A stretch of DNA of 19,411 nucleotides from the NCBI GenBank assembly GCA_016872875.1, contig VGYW01000117.1, positions 1-19,411 of the forward strand, given 5' to 3'. The notes under the pieces were generated by a model that was not told the DNA's origin, did not search any database, and saw only the letters and a list, made by a program, of their open reading frames with translations. Every line of letters starts with the position of its first letter. Positions within the stretch are counted from its first letter, which is position 1. Origin of the DNA: Planctomycetota bacterium. Its GTDB lineage: Bacteria; Planctomycetota; PUPC01; DSUN01. A program made the translations under genes and the position numbers. Positions 1 to 6,967 of the stretch are shown here, piece by piece.

Positions 1-1
1 A

Positions 2-517
2 ATTGAGATTGACCTCCGCCTCGTCATCGCCGCCAAGAAGCACTCCGAGGAGATGGCCGCCAGGAACTACTTCTCCCACGACTCCCCCACCCCCGAGCTC
101 AAGACCCCCTGGCAGCGCGCCGCGCGCGAGCAGACCAAGGCCGCCGCCGAGTGCATCGCCTTCGGCTCCGACAGCGGCCTCACCGCCTTCTCCCAGTGGT
201 ACTACTCGCAGGGCCATCACAAGATCATGCTCGGCGCCGGCCCCTGCGTCGGCGTCGGGCGGGGCGGGACCAAGTGGACCCTCCTCATGGGCGGGTCGAG
301 CATGGGCGCCCCGGCCACGAACAAGATGGCCGCCTACGTCCGCAAGCGCTACGAGGCGGGTGACAAGCCCGAAGCCCTGCTCGAACTCGCCAAGTGGTGC
401 GCCGCCAACCAGCTCGCCACCCAGGCCCGGGACGAGCTCCAGCGCCTCCTCCTCCTCGCCCCCGACAACGAAGCCGCCAAAGAAGCCCTCGAGCGCATCC
501 GAGCAAAGAAGCAATGA
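2..517 (+). CDS. CAP-domain (SCP/YkwD-like) protein, 5'-truncated
   Basis: The gene enters from the left edge in frame 2 and stops at TGA 515-517; its N-terminus lies outside the window. The visible part carries the CAP-superfamily pattern: HSEEMAARNYFSHDSP (classic A..HS..M....FSHDSP), then AECIAFG in place of the usual EN.A, then WYYSQGHHKIML matching W..S.GH..N and GVGRGGTKWTLLMG matching the G.G......Y.TQ.F strand. The histidine and glutamate of the CAP cavity are therefore present. After the domain, roughly the last 60 residues form a helical, TPR-like tail rich in Ala, Leu and Glu (ALLELAKWCAANQLATQA). CAP proteins of bacteria are usually secreted, but any signal peptide would be off-window. 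Substrate and role are unknown. Codons end mostly in C, as in the next gene downstream. Confidence 0.8.
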   Translation: MEIDLRLVIAAKKHSEEMAARNYFSHDSPTPELKTPWQRAAREQTKAAAECIAFGSDSGLTAFSQWYYSQGHHKIMLGAGPCVGVGRGGTKWTLLMGGSSMGAPATNKMAAYVRKRYEAGDKPEALLELAKWCAANQLATQARDELQRLLLLAPDNEAAKEALERIRAKKQ

Positions 518-567
518 AGCACGACCTCCTCCGTGTCGCTCCAAGCCCTCGCTTCAGCGTCCCTCTT

Positions 568-647
568 CAATCGTCCTCGTCCTCGAGTCCTTGAGCGGGA
601 GAGGCCCCCAGATTCGACGACGACGAAGACGACGACGAGCACGAGGG
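568..647. repeat. GTCCTC-family palindromic element, copy 1 (degenerate)
   Basis: The gap 518-683 holds an imperfect inverted repeat. The left arm at 568-590 (CAATCGTCCTCGTCCTCGAG...) is followed by a GGGAGAGG-type centre and a right arm at 611-647 made of GACGACGACGAAGACGACG units. The left arm is nearly identical to the arms of copies at 6671-6750 and 8561-8662, but the right arm has drifted (GACGAC instead of GAGGAC). No T-tract follows, so it is not a canonical Rho-independent terminator. The Shine-Dalgarno site of the next gene (GAAGGGA, 671-677) lies just beyond it. Confidence 0.7.
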
Positions 648-683
648 GCGGATCCGAGCAAGACAGCACTGAAGGGACAGCGA

Positions 684-2417
684 ATGGCAACCGTGCGCAA
701 GGTCATCATCATCGGGGGGGTCGCGGCCGGCCCGAAGACGGCCGCCAGGCTCCGGCGCCTCGACCCCACCGCCGAGATCACCATCATCGAGCGCGGCCGC
801 TTCATCTCCTATGCCGGGTGCAGCCTCCCATACTACGTCGCAGGCCTCGTGAAGGAGCAGAAGGACCTCTCCGCCACCCCGCAGGGCATCCCGCGCGACC
901 CCGCCTTCTTCCAGAGGCTCCTGGGCGTCAAAGTCCTCACCCAGACCGAGGCCCTGCGGCTCGACCCCGCCGCCAAACGCGTCGAGGTCCGCGACGCCGA
1001 GGGCACCCGCTGGCTCGACTACGACATGCTGGTCCTCGCCACGGGCGCGCGCCCCGTCGTCCCCTCCATCCCCGGCGCCGGCCTCCCCAACGTCTTCACC
1101 GTCCATCGCATCGAGGACGCCGAGGGCATCCGCGCGTGCCTCGGCCTGGGCCGCGCCCAGCCGGCCGACTCCCATGCCCCCGCCCCCGAGCAGCCCGGCG
1201 CCCCGCGCCGCGCCGTCATCATCGGCGGCGGCCTCATCGGCGTCGAGATGGCCGAGGCCCTCGTCTCCCTACGCTGCCAAGTCACCCTCGTCGAGGCCCT
1301 CCCCCAGCTCCTCCCCTTCCTCGATCCCGAGATGGCGCGCCTGGTCCAGCGCCACATCGAGGCCAAGGGGGTCCAGGTCCTCACCGGCATCACCGCCAGC
1401 GCCATCGAGGGCCAGGGCCGGGCCGAGGCCGTCACCATCGGCAGCCAGGCCTTCCCAGCCGATGTCGTCATCATCGCTGTCGGCGTCCGGCCCAACAGCG
1501 ACCTCGCCGCCGCAGCCGGCCTCGAGCTCGGCCCCTCCGGCGCCATCAAGGTGGATTCCTCGATGCGCACCTCCGACACCTACATCCTCGCCACGGGCGA
1601 CTGCACGGAGGACTGGCACCTCGTGGCCGGCCAGCCCACCTTCCTCTCAAACGGCGCCAACGCCAACAAGAAGGCACGCGTCGCCGCCAACACCATCGCC
1701 GGGCGCGAGGACGCATTCCCCGGCATCCTCGGCACCGCCATCGTCAGGGCCTTCGACCTCGCCGTCGCACGCACCGGCCTCACCGAGAAGCAGGCCCGAA
1801 AGCTCGGCCACGACACCGAGACCTGCATCGTCCCCGCACCCGACAAGGTCCACCACTACCCAGGGGCCAAGCTTGTCACCCTCAAGCTCATCGCCGACCG
1901 CCGCACCCGCAAACTCCTCGGCGCACAGGGCCTCGGGCCGGGCGACGTCGCGCGCCGAGTCGACGTCCTCGCCACCGCCCTCGCCGCCGGCATGACCGTG
2001 GACCAGCTCGCCTACCTCGACCTCTGCTACGCCCCGCCCTTCTCCGCCGCAATGGACAACGTCATCGTCGCCGCGAACGTCCTCCGAAACAAGCTCGACG
2101 GCCTCCTCCACGGCATCTCGCCCGTCGAGGTCAAAGCCAAGCTCGCCACCGGCGAGGACTTCGTCCTCCTCGACGTCCGCACCCCCGCCGAGCACGCCGC
2201 CACGCGGATACCCGCGGCCCGGCACATCCCCCTCGCCGAGCTCAAGGACCGCCTCGCCGAGCTCCCGCGCGACAAGGAGATCGTCGCCTTCTGCGCCATC
2301 TCCCTCCGCGGCTACAGCGCGGAGCGCGTCCTCCGCGCCCACGGCTTCACCAACGTCCGCGTCATGGACGGCGGCCTCGCCGCCTGGCCCTACGAGCGCG
2401 CCGCCACCCAGCCCTGA
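684..2417 (+). CDS. CoA-disulfide reductase-like flavoprotein with C-terminal rhodanese domain
   Basis: A 577-residue pyridine-nucleotide disulfide oxidoreductase. ATG 684 is chosen because GAAGGGA (671-677) sits 6 nt upstream and the FAD-binding motif follows at once (VIIIGGVAAGPKTAARL, residues 7-23). Residues 42-51 read SYAGCSLPYY, so Cys46 matches the single redox cysteine of the CoA-disulfide / NADH:polysulfide reductase family. A second Rossmann motif (VIIIGGGLIGVEMAEAL, near 177-193) binds NAD(P)H, and ATGDC near 303-307 is the second FAD motif. The family dimerisation domain follows. From about 475 a rhodanese domain runs to the end, with LLDVRTPAEH and the active-site loop CAISLRGYSAERVL (Cys537). 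The family reduces CoA disulfides, persulfides or polysulfide with NAD(P)H; the fused rhodanese suggests persulfide transfer. A Pro/Ala-rich insert (about 157-172) precedes the second Rossmann fold. The exact substrate cannot be read from sequence. Confidence 0.92.
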   Translation: MATVRKVIIIGGVAAGPKTAARLRRLDPTAEITIIERGRFISYAGCSLPYYVAGLVKEQKDLSATPQGIPRDPAFFQRLLGVKVLTQTEALRLDPAAKRVEVRDAEGTRWLDYDMLVLATGARPVVPSIPGAGLPNVFTVHRIEDAEGIRACLGLGRAQPADSHAPAPEQPGAPRRAVIIGGGLIGVEMAEALVSLRCQVTLVEALPQLLPFLDPEMARLVQRHIEAKGVQVLTGITASAIEGQGRAEAVTIGSQAFPADVVIIAVGVRPNSDLAAAAGLELGPSGAIKVDSSMRTSDTYILATGDCTEDWHLVAGQPTFLSNGANANKKARVAANTIAGREDAFPGILGTAIVRAFDLAVARTGLTEKQARKLGHDTETCIVPAPDKVHHYPGAKLVTLKLIADRRTRKLLGAQGLGPGDVARRVDVLATALAAGMTVDQLAYLDLCYAPPFSAAMDNVIVAANVLRNKLDGLLHGISPVEVKAKLATGEDFVLLDVRTPAEHAATRIPAARHIPLAELKDRLAELPRDKEIVAFCAISLRGYSAERVLRAHGFTNVRVMDGGLAAWPYERAATQP

Positions 2418-2645
2418 GCCGGCCGGGATGGCCCCCCTGTGGAGTCTGGCCCCCAGCCATAGCAATGCGTGGAACGGGCCCCGTAGGCGCATGCGCAAGC
2501 AGGCGTTCAGTCGCATGCGACAACCTGTGGGAGTGCGGGCTTTAGCCCGGAGGCTCAATCGGCTACGGTCTGAAGACCGGACTCCAAACCAGGATGGAGT
2601 TTCGCCACCCGTGACTGAGGCATCACCCCCATGCGCCATCGCCTC
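2418..2645. other. Non-coding gap with short perfect palindromes
   Basis: The 314-bp gap between the flavoprotein and the STAS gene contains no credible gene. It holds two short perfect palindromes with a shared GCATGC core, GCGCATGCGC at 2487-2496 and GTCGCATGCGAC at 2510-2521. A larger double palindrome at 2530-2585 and a promoter at 2646-2674 are listed separately. Confidence 0.6.
2530..2585. repeat. GGGCTTTAGCCC-type double palindrome
   Basis: Two 20-nt arms, GGAGTGCGGGCTTTAGCCCG (2530-2549) and CGGTCTGAAGACCGGACTCC (2566-2585), are reverse complements at 16 of 20 positions. Each arm also contains its own palindrome (CGGGCTTTAGCCCG and CGGTCTGAAGACCG), so the DNA can fold as one long hairpin or as two small ones. 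Elements with a GCGGGCTTTAGCCCGC core recur in several high-GC environmental genomes as I recall, but I cannot confirm a family assignment here. Confidence 0.7.
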
Positions 2646-2674
2646 TTGACACCCCCGCCTCACCAGTGTAAGAT
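2646..2674 (+). promoter_or_regulatory. sigma70-type promoter of the STAS fusion gene
   Basis: A perfect -35 TTGACA (2646-2651), a 17-bp spacer and a -10 TAAGAT (2669-2674) lie upstream of the ATG at 2732. The predicted start near 2681 gives a leader of about 50 nt that carries GGGAG (2720-2724) as ribosome binding site. Confidence 0.75.
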
Positions 2675-2731
2675 AGCGGCTCAGGCATCGAGGACGAGTC
2701 CCCGCGCCTACGCAACCCAGGGAGCGCAAAG

Positions 2732-3682
2732 ATGAGCACGCTGGCCATCAGTGTCGAGCCCCTCCAAGGCATTGACAAGGGCGTGGTGGTGCGCCTGGAC
2801 GGGGCGCTGGACCAGCCGACCCGTGACCCGTTCCTGGCGAAGCTGAAGTCGGTGCTGGGCGAGGGGAACGTCCGCTGCGTGCTGGACATGTCGAAGGTGA
2901 GCTATGCGAACTCGACGGCGATCGGGGACCTGGTGATCCAGTACGACCTTTTCCGCGAGGCGGGCGGTGACCTGGTGCTGCTTGCCCCGCAGCGGAAGGT
3001 CTACGTGATCATCGAGATGGTGGGGGTGAACAGCGTGCTGCCGATCCTCAACACGCTGGAGGAGGCGCGCGCGCACCTCGGGAAGGGGGCGGGGGCGGCG
3101 CCTGCGGCCCCTGCGGCGAAGGAGGCGGCGGCGCCCGGGGCGGCGCCGGCCGCGCCCGCGCCTGCCCCCACGGCGTCCTTCCCCGTGCGGGCGGAGTGCA
3201 TCACGTGCAACGTCACGCTGGAGTTCGCGCAGTCCGGCCGCTTCCGGTGCCCGCACTGTAGCAGCCTGTACGGGGTGGAGCCCGGCGGCCGCGTGCTGGG
3301 CGCGAAGCCGCGCACGGGCCACCCGATCGAGATCACGCTGCCCTGCCAAGCCCAGGCGCTCAAGGCCTTCCAGCAGCTTGTGGCCACGCTGCCCACCTGG
3401 AGCGGCTACACGGACCTGGAGCGCGCGCGCCTCGAGAGCGTGGTCGCCGAGATATGCTCCACCATCCTCCAGAAGGCCTACGATGGCAACGAGGAGAGCA
3501 CCTTCCAGGTCCTCGTCCTGTGCCGCGCCGACGAGTTGGTGATGCGCTTCGCCGACCACGGCAAGCCGCTGAGCGCGGCGGCATTCCCCACCGCCACGCA
3601 GTACATGACCGAGTTCGAGCACCGCCCCCACCCCGCGAAGGGCAATCTCCTGAAGATGGCCAAGCGGGTGGGGAAGGGATAG
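2732..3682 (+). CDS. STAS domain / zinc ribbon / degenerate GHKL-ATPase fusion protein
   Basis: A 316-residue three-part protein. Residues 1-112 form a STAS (anti-sigma-factor antagonist) domain; the usual phosphoacceptor loop D-S-S/T-G reads N60-S61-T62-A63 after VLDMSKVSYA, so the Ser/Thr pair is kept but the Asp and Gly are not. An Ala/Pro-rich linker (about 113-150) leads to a four-cysteine zinc ribbon (C156-x2-C159 and C173-x2-C176). Residues about 195-290 resemble an RsbW/SpoIIAB-type ATPase: E240-ICSTILQKAY aligns with the E-x3-N-x5-Y N-box, and FADHGKPL (D275, G277) with the D-x-G box. The metal-binding Asn is replaced by Thr244, so ATP hydrolysis is doubtful. Antagonist and anti-sigma-like halves in one chain suggest a self-contained partner-switch regulator; the neighbouring Ser/Thr kinase is a plausible partner, by inference only. 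Codons favour CTG/GTG/GCG, unlike the CTC/GTC-rich gene upstream. Confidence 0.8.
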   Translation: MSTLAISVEPLQGIDKGVVVRLDGALDQPTRDPFLAKLKSVLGEGNVRCVLDMSKVSYANSTAIGDLVIQYDLFREAGGDLVLLAPQRKVYVIIEMVGVNSVLPILNTLEEARAHLGKGAGAAPAAPAAKEAAAPGAAPAAPAPAPTASFPVRAECITCNVTLEFAQSGRFRCPHCSSLYGVEPGGRVLGAKPRTGHPIEITLPCQAQALKAFQQLVATLPTWSGYTDLERARLESVVAEICSTILQKAYDGNEESTFQVLVLCRADELVMRFADHGKPLSAAAFPTATQYMTEFEHRPHPAKGNLLKMAKRVGKG

Positions 3683-3683
3683 G

Positions 3684-3776
3684 CCGCATTTCCGGCGAAA
3701 TGCGGGAAATCCCAAATCCCAAATCCCAGATTCCAAATCCGAAATCCCAAATCCGAAATCCCAAATCCGAGATCCG
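3684..3776. repeat. Hairpin followed by ten AAATCC(C/G) heptamers
   Basis: Directly after the STAS stop codon (3680-3682) lies a perfect 9-bp hairpin, CCGCATTTC (3684-3692), loop CGGC, GAAATGCGG (3697-3705). It is followed from 3707 to 3776 by exactly ten contiguous 7-bp units. Eight are AAATCCC or AAATCCG; units 4 and 10 are the variants AGATTCC and AGATCCG. The array is far more AT-rich than its surroundings. Translated, it gives the nonsense repeat NPKSQIPNPKSQI. Similar heptamer arrays occur in many environmental bacterial genomes as I recall, without a known function. The rest of the gap up to 3833 shows nothing else that I recognise. Confidence 0.85.
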
Positions 3777-3833
3777 AAGGAAGATCGAAGCCCAAAGCAC
3801 GAAACGCCCAAGTGACACCTTGTTTCGGTTATC

Positions 3834-6650
3834 ATGATGCCTAGCCCCCGGGACGAAGAGTTCATCCGGTTCGCCGCCGCGAGCGGGCACATCACGGAGG
3901 AGCAGGCGCAGGCGGCCCGCGACGCGCTCCGCGAGATCGAGGAGCTGGGGGGGAACGCTGCCGCGCCAGACCTGCTTCTGAAGCGCGGACTCCTCACCGA
4001 GCGGCAGGTGGCGATGGTCCACCAGGCCGTCGCGTCGAGCAAGGCGGCCACGAAGGTGCCGCGCGAGCTGGGCTCCTTCGAGCTCCTCGAAAAGATCGGC
4101 CAGGGCGGCATGGGCAGCGTCTTCAAGGCGCGCCAGAAGGAGCTCAACCGGGTCGTCGCCCTCAAGGTCCTCTCGCCCAGGCTCGCGCGCAGCAAGGAGT
4201 TCGTCGAGCGCTTCCTCCGCGAGGCGCGCTCCGCGGGGCGCCTCAGCCACCCCAACATCGTGGCCGCCATTGACGTCGGCGAGAGCCAGGGCTTCTACTA
4301 CTTCGCCATGGAGTACGTGGATGGGGAGACCGTGGCGAAGCTGGTGGCCCGCCAGGGGCCGCTGCCCGAGGAGCGCGCGCTCCAGATCGCAGCCGACGTC
4401 GCACGCGCGCTCGACCACGCCCACCAGAAGGGGTTGATCCACCGCGACATCAAGCCCGACAACATCATGGTCATGCCCGACGGGCGGGTGCGGGTGACGG
4501 ACTTCGGCCTCGCCAAGGCCATCGGCACCGGCAGCCCCGAGGGCACCGACGAGGAGCGCTTCCTCGGCACGCCCGCCTACGTGGCCCCCGAGCAGATACG
4601 CTCGGAGCCGGACATAGACTGCCGTGCGGACATCTTTTCGCTGGGCGTGACGCTCTTCCAGATGCTCACGGGCGAGCTGCCGTTCAAGGGAGCCAACCCC
4701 ATGGCCATCGCGGCCGCGGTGGTGAGCGAGCCGCTGCCCGCCATTCGCAAGCTCAGGCCCGACGTCTCCATCTCCGCCGCCCGCGTGGTGGAGAAGATGA
4801 CCGCGAAGGACCCCGCGCAGCGCTACGCGACGCCGGGCGAGGCGGCCGACGCGCTCGCGAGCGCGGCGGCGGCGCCGCGCCTGAGCGCGCCGCGTCCCGC
4901 CCCGCCCAGGGCGCTCGTGGCGCGCCAGCGCGCCGCGAACACGGGAGCTTATATCGCCGTCGCCGGCATCATCACCGCCATCGTGCTCGCCGGCGCCATC
5001 GCCGTCGCGCTCCGCTCGCGCCAGCGCCCGCCGGGCGACGGCGGCACCGAGCCCATCATCAGCATCGGCCCGCCGTCGGGGACCGCGACGAAGGTGCGGC
5101 CGCCCGACCCAGGCCCCCGCGCGGCCGCCGACGCCCTGATGCGCGACCTGCTCCGCGCGGTGGAACGAGCGAACAAGTTCGAGGAGCAGAACCCGCGCGA
5201 CCAGGCCGGCCTGGCCACGCGGCTCAAAGGGGTGCTGGACGACTTCCCTGCGACGCGGCGCGCGAGCTTGCCCCCCGAGGGCATCGAGCTCCTCACCCAG
5301 ACCGAGGCGCGGCTGAAGGGCATCAACGAGCGCGCGGAGAAGGCCGTGGAGGATGAGCTCCGCGGCCGCACCATCAGCGCGGAGGCACTTCTGGCCGAGG
5401 GGAAGATCAACGAGGCATTCGCTCTCCTCGACACCTTCCCGAACACGCTGCGGACGCCTGGGGCGGCGGCGCGGCTCGAAGAGCTGCGCGCCGCCTGGCG
5501 CAAGCGCGCCATCGAGGTTTTCGACGCCCGCGAGGCCCAGGCCAGGAAGCTCCTCGGCGACGGCCGCCTCGACGAGGCCAAGGCGCTCTACGCCCCATTC
5601 CTCTCCTGCGTGGTCCCTGAGATAGCCGCCAGGGCCAAGGAGGCCCTCCGCGCCATCGAGCAGGACATGGCCGTGAAGCTCGCGGAGGCCAAGCGGCAGG
5701 CCCGCGCCGCCTACGTCAAGGAGGCGAGGGCGATCATGGAGAGCCTCGACGCCCGCGAGCTGCGCGAGGCCCGCAACCTCGCCGACGCCGCAGTGGTCAG
5801 CCCAGCCCTCGCCCCGCTCCGCGAGGAGGCCAGGGACCTCCAGCACCTCGTCCGCATCGTCGCCGAGGTCTGGGCCAATGCCGCCCTCGGCGTCAAGAAG
5901 CTCAAGCAGGGCGACAAGGTGCGCCTCGGCGGACTCGGCGGCGAAGTCGTGGACGTCACCGACGACAAGGTCGCCATCAGGATCGGCAACGTCACCACCG
6001 CCAAGCGCGTCACCGAGCTGCGGGCGAGCGACGTGGTGGAGTTCGCCCTCCGAGGCTACGGCGCCGCCAGCCCGCAGACCGACGCCAAGCTCGGCATCTT
6101 CCTCCTCGCCGAGCGCGACTACGAGGGCGCCCGCAAGCGCATCGAGGCCGCCAGAGCCGAGGGCGTGGACGTGGCCCGCGAGCAGACCCTCCTCGCACGC
6201 TTCGCCCCGCAGGAGTGCCCGGGCTGCAAAGGCGCGAAGGGCGTCAACTGCCCCGACTGCGGCGGCAAAGGCGTGGCCGACATCGAGCGCCAACAGTGCG
6301 ACGCCTGCGAGGGCAAGGGCGGCGGCCGCTGCGGCTACTGCCACGGCAAGGGACGCGTCCGCTGCGACACCTGCGGCGGCACCGGCAGGCGCATCGGCAT
6401 GTTCTGCAACGAGTGCGGCGGAACCGGCTCGGCCAGGTGCAAGCGCTGCGGCGGCGACGGCCACCTCAAGTGCTCCAAGTGCAAGGGCACCGGCATCTTC
6501 ACCATCGTCACCCCCTGCGCGCGCTGCCGCGGAGCCAAGTCCGTCCCCTGCCCGAAGTGCGACGCCAAGGGCAGCCTCCCCCCGCCCGACCTCACCCCGC
6601 CGCCCACCGACCAACCTCCGCCCCCGCCCAAACCGCCCGCCAAGACGTGA
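3834..6650 (+). CDS. Transmembrane Ser/Thr protein kinase with DnaJ-like zinc-finger C-terminus
   Basis: A 938-residue Hanks-type kinase. Residues 1-78 are a helical N-terminal extension. The kinase domain (about 81-345) is complete: glycine loop GQGGMGSV (89-96), Lys111 in VALKVL, HRDIKPDN (203-210), DFG (223-225), APE (251-253). An Ala/Pro-rich stretch leads to one membrane helix (about 371-392), so the remainder should lie outside the cytoplasm if the topology is standard. It comprises a long helical TPR-like region, a small beta segment near 690-740 (GDKVRLGGLGGEVVDV) that looks SH3/KOW-like, and residues 795-915 with ten CxxC motifs, mostly CxxCxGxG as in DnaJ (which has four). A Pro-rich tail ends the protein. 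ATG 3834 or the adjacent ATG 3837 is the start; no Shine-Dalgarno site is visible. It probably phosphorylates local regulators; substrates are unknown. Confidence 0.9.
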   Translation: MMPSPRDEEFIRFAAASGHITEEQAQAARDALREIEELGGNAAAPDLLLKRGLLTERQVAMVHQAVASSKAATKVPRELGSFELLEKIGQGGMGSVFKARQKELNRVVALKVLSPRLARSKEFVERFLREARSAGRLSHPNIVAAIDVGESQGFYYFAMEYVDGETVAKLVARQGPLPEERALQIAADVARALDHAHQKGLIHRDIKPDNIMVMPDGRVRVTDFGLAKAIGTGSPEGTDEERFLGTPAYVAPEQIRSEPDIDCRADIFSLGVTLFQMLTGELPFKGANPMAIAAAVVSEPLPAIRKLRPDVSISAARVVEKMTAKDPAQRYATPGEAADALASAAAAPRLSAPRPAPPRALVARQRAANTGAYIAVAGIITAIVLAGAIAVALRSRQRPPGDGGTEPIISIGPPSGTATKVRPPDPGPRAAADALMRDLLRAVERANKFEEQNPRDQAGLATRLKGVLDDFPATRRASLPPEGIELLTQTEARLKGINERAEKAVEDELRGRTISAEALLAEGKINEAFALLDTFPNTLRTPGAAARLEELRAAWRKRAIEVFDAREAQARKLLGDGRLDEAKALYAPFLSCVVPEIAARAKEALRAIEQDMAVKLAEAKRQARAAYVKEARAIMESLDARELREARNLADAAVVSPALAPLREEARDLQHLVRIVAEVWANAALGVKKLKQGDKVRLGGLGGEVVDVTDDKVAIRIGNVTTAKRVTELRASDVVEFALRGYGAASPQTDAKLGIFLLAERDYEGARKRIEAARAEGVDVAREQTLLARFAPQECPGCKGAKGVNCPDCGGKGVADIERQQCDACEGKGGGRCGYCHGKGRVRCDTCGGTGRRIGMFCNECGGTGSARCKRCGGDGHLKCSKCKGTGIFTIVTPCARCRGAKSVPCPKCDAKGSLPPPDLTPPPTDQPPPPPKPPAKT

Positions 6651-6670
6651 CGCAGCCCATCTCCTCCTCC

Positions 6671-6750
6671 CGATCGCCCTCGTCCCACGTCCTCCACTCC
6701 CCTGGCCTGAGGGGATAAGAGTCGAGGACGAGGGACGAGGACGATTGGCG
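6671..6750. repeat. GTCCTC-family palindromic element, copy 2
   Basis: Starting 20 nt after the kinase stop, the left arm 6671-6700 (CGATCGCCCTCGTCCCACG...) is the imperfect reverse complement of the right arm at 6718-6750, which ends in GACGAGGACGATTGG. The centre carries GGGGATAAGAGTCGAGG, closely matching the centre of the copy at 8561-8662 and in the same orientation. The element ends 10 bp before the -35 box of the ilvN promoter. Confidence 0.8.
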
Positions 6751-6760
6751 AAGACGGGCT

Positions 6761-6789
6761 TTGACAGGCCCGCGGCTTCGCGCTAGTAT
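6761..6789 (+). promoter_or_regulatory. sigma70-type promoter of ilvN operon
   Basis: A perfect TTGACA (6761-6766), a 17-bp spacer and TAGTAT (6784-6789) give a strong sigma70-like promoter. Transcription from about 6796 would leave a leader of roughly 170 nt before the ilvN start codon. An alternative -10, TATAGT at 6787-6792, has a less favourable 20-bp spacer. Confidence 0.75.
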
Positions 6790-6837
6790 AGTGGCAGCAG
6801 CGTGCGCGGCTCAGGCTCTGGCGGGCTGTGGGTTTCG

Positions 6838-6949
6838 CACGCCCAAACGAGTTTGGGCGTGGCACCCGGGGCTCACACAGGAGAAGGGGCGGGTGCCACG
6901 GACAGACTTGTTTGTCCGTGTCTTCCGAAGTGGGAGCCCCCCAGGGGCT
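6838..6949 (+). promoter_or_regulatory. Structured 5' leader of ilvN (nested inverted repeats)
   Basis: Four stems follow one another. Stem A pairs CACGCCCAAAC (6838-6848) with GTTTGGGCGTG (6851-6861). Stem B pairs GTGGCACCCG (6859-6868) with CGGGTGCCAC (6890-6899). Stem C pairs CACGGACA (6897-6904) with TGTCCGTG (6913-6920). Stem D pairs AGCCCC (6935-6940) with GGGGCT (6944-6949) just before the ribosome binding site GAGGAGG (6953-6959). Stems A and B share 3 nt, as do B and C, so they either exclude each other at the ends or stack. No run of branched-chain codons or leader ORF is visible, so classical attenuation is not supported. It could be a cis-regulatory RNA or another dispersed palindromic repeat that happens to lie in the leader. 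Confidence 0.55.
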
Positions 6950-6967
6950 GCCGAGGAGGCGCCTGGC

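Noticed and set aside
684..2417. Upstream extension of the flavoprotein to the window start
   Set aside because: The open frame upstream of ATG 684 overlaps the CAP gene in another frame and crosses a palindromic element; the ribosome binding site and FAD motif fix the start at 684.
3684..3776. AAATCCC array as a possible CRISPR
   Set aside because: Units are 7 bp and directly adjacent with no spacers, and no cas gene is present.
3454..3837. Open frame ending in the NPKSQIPNPKSQ repeat
   Set aside because: Its first part is out of frame inside the STAS gene and the rest is translation of the heptamer array.
3360..6614. Long minus-strand open frame opposite the kinase gene
   Set aside because: It is antisense to a kinase with all catalytic motifs, has low-complexity Ala/Gly/Leu/Arg content typical of GC-rich shadow frames, and no recognisable domain.
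6796..6967. Leader-peptide attenuator for ilvN
   Set aside because: No ATG-started ORF with runs of Leu, Val or Ile codons is present in the leader.
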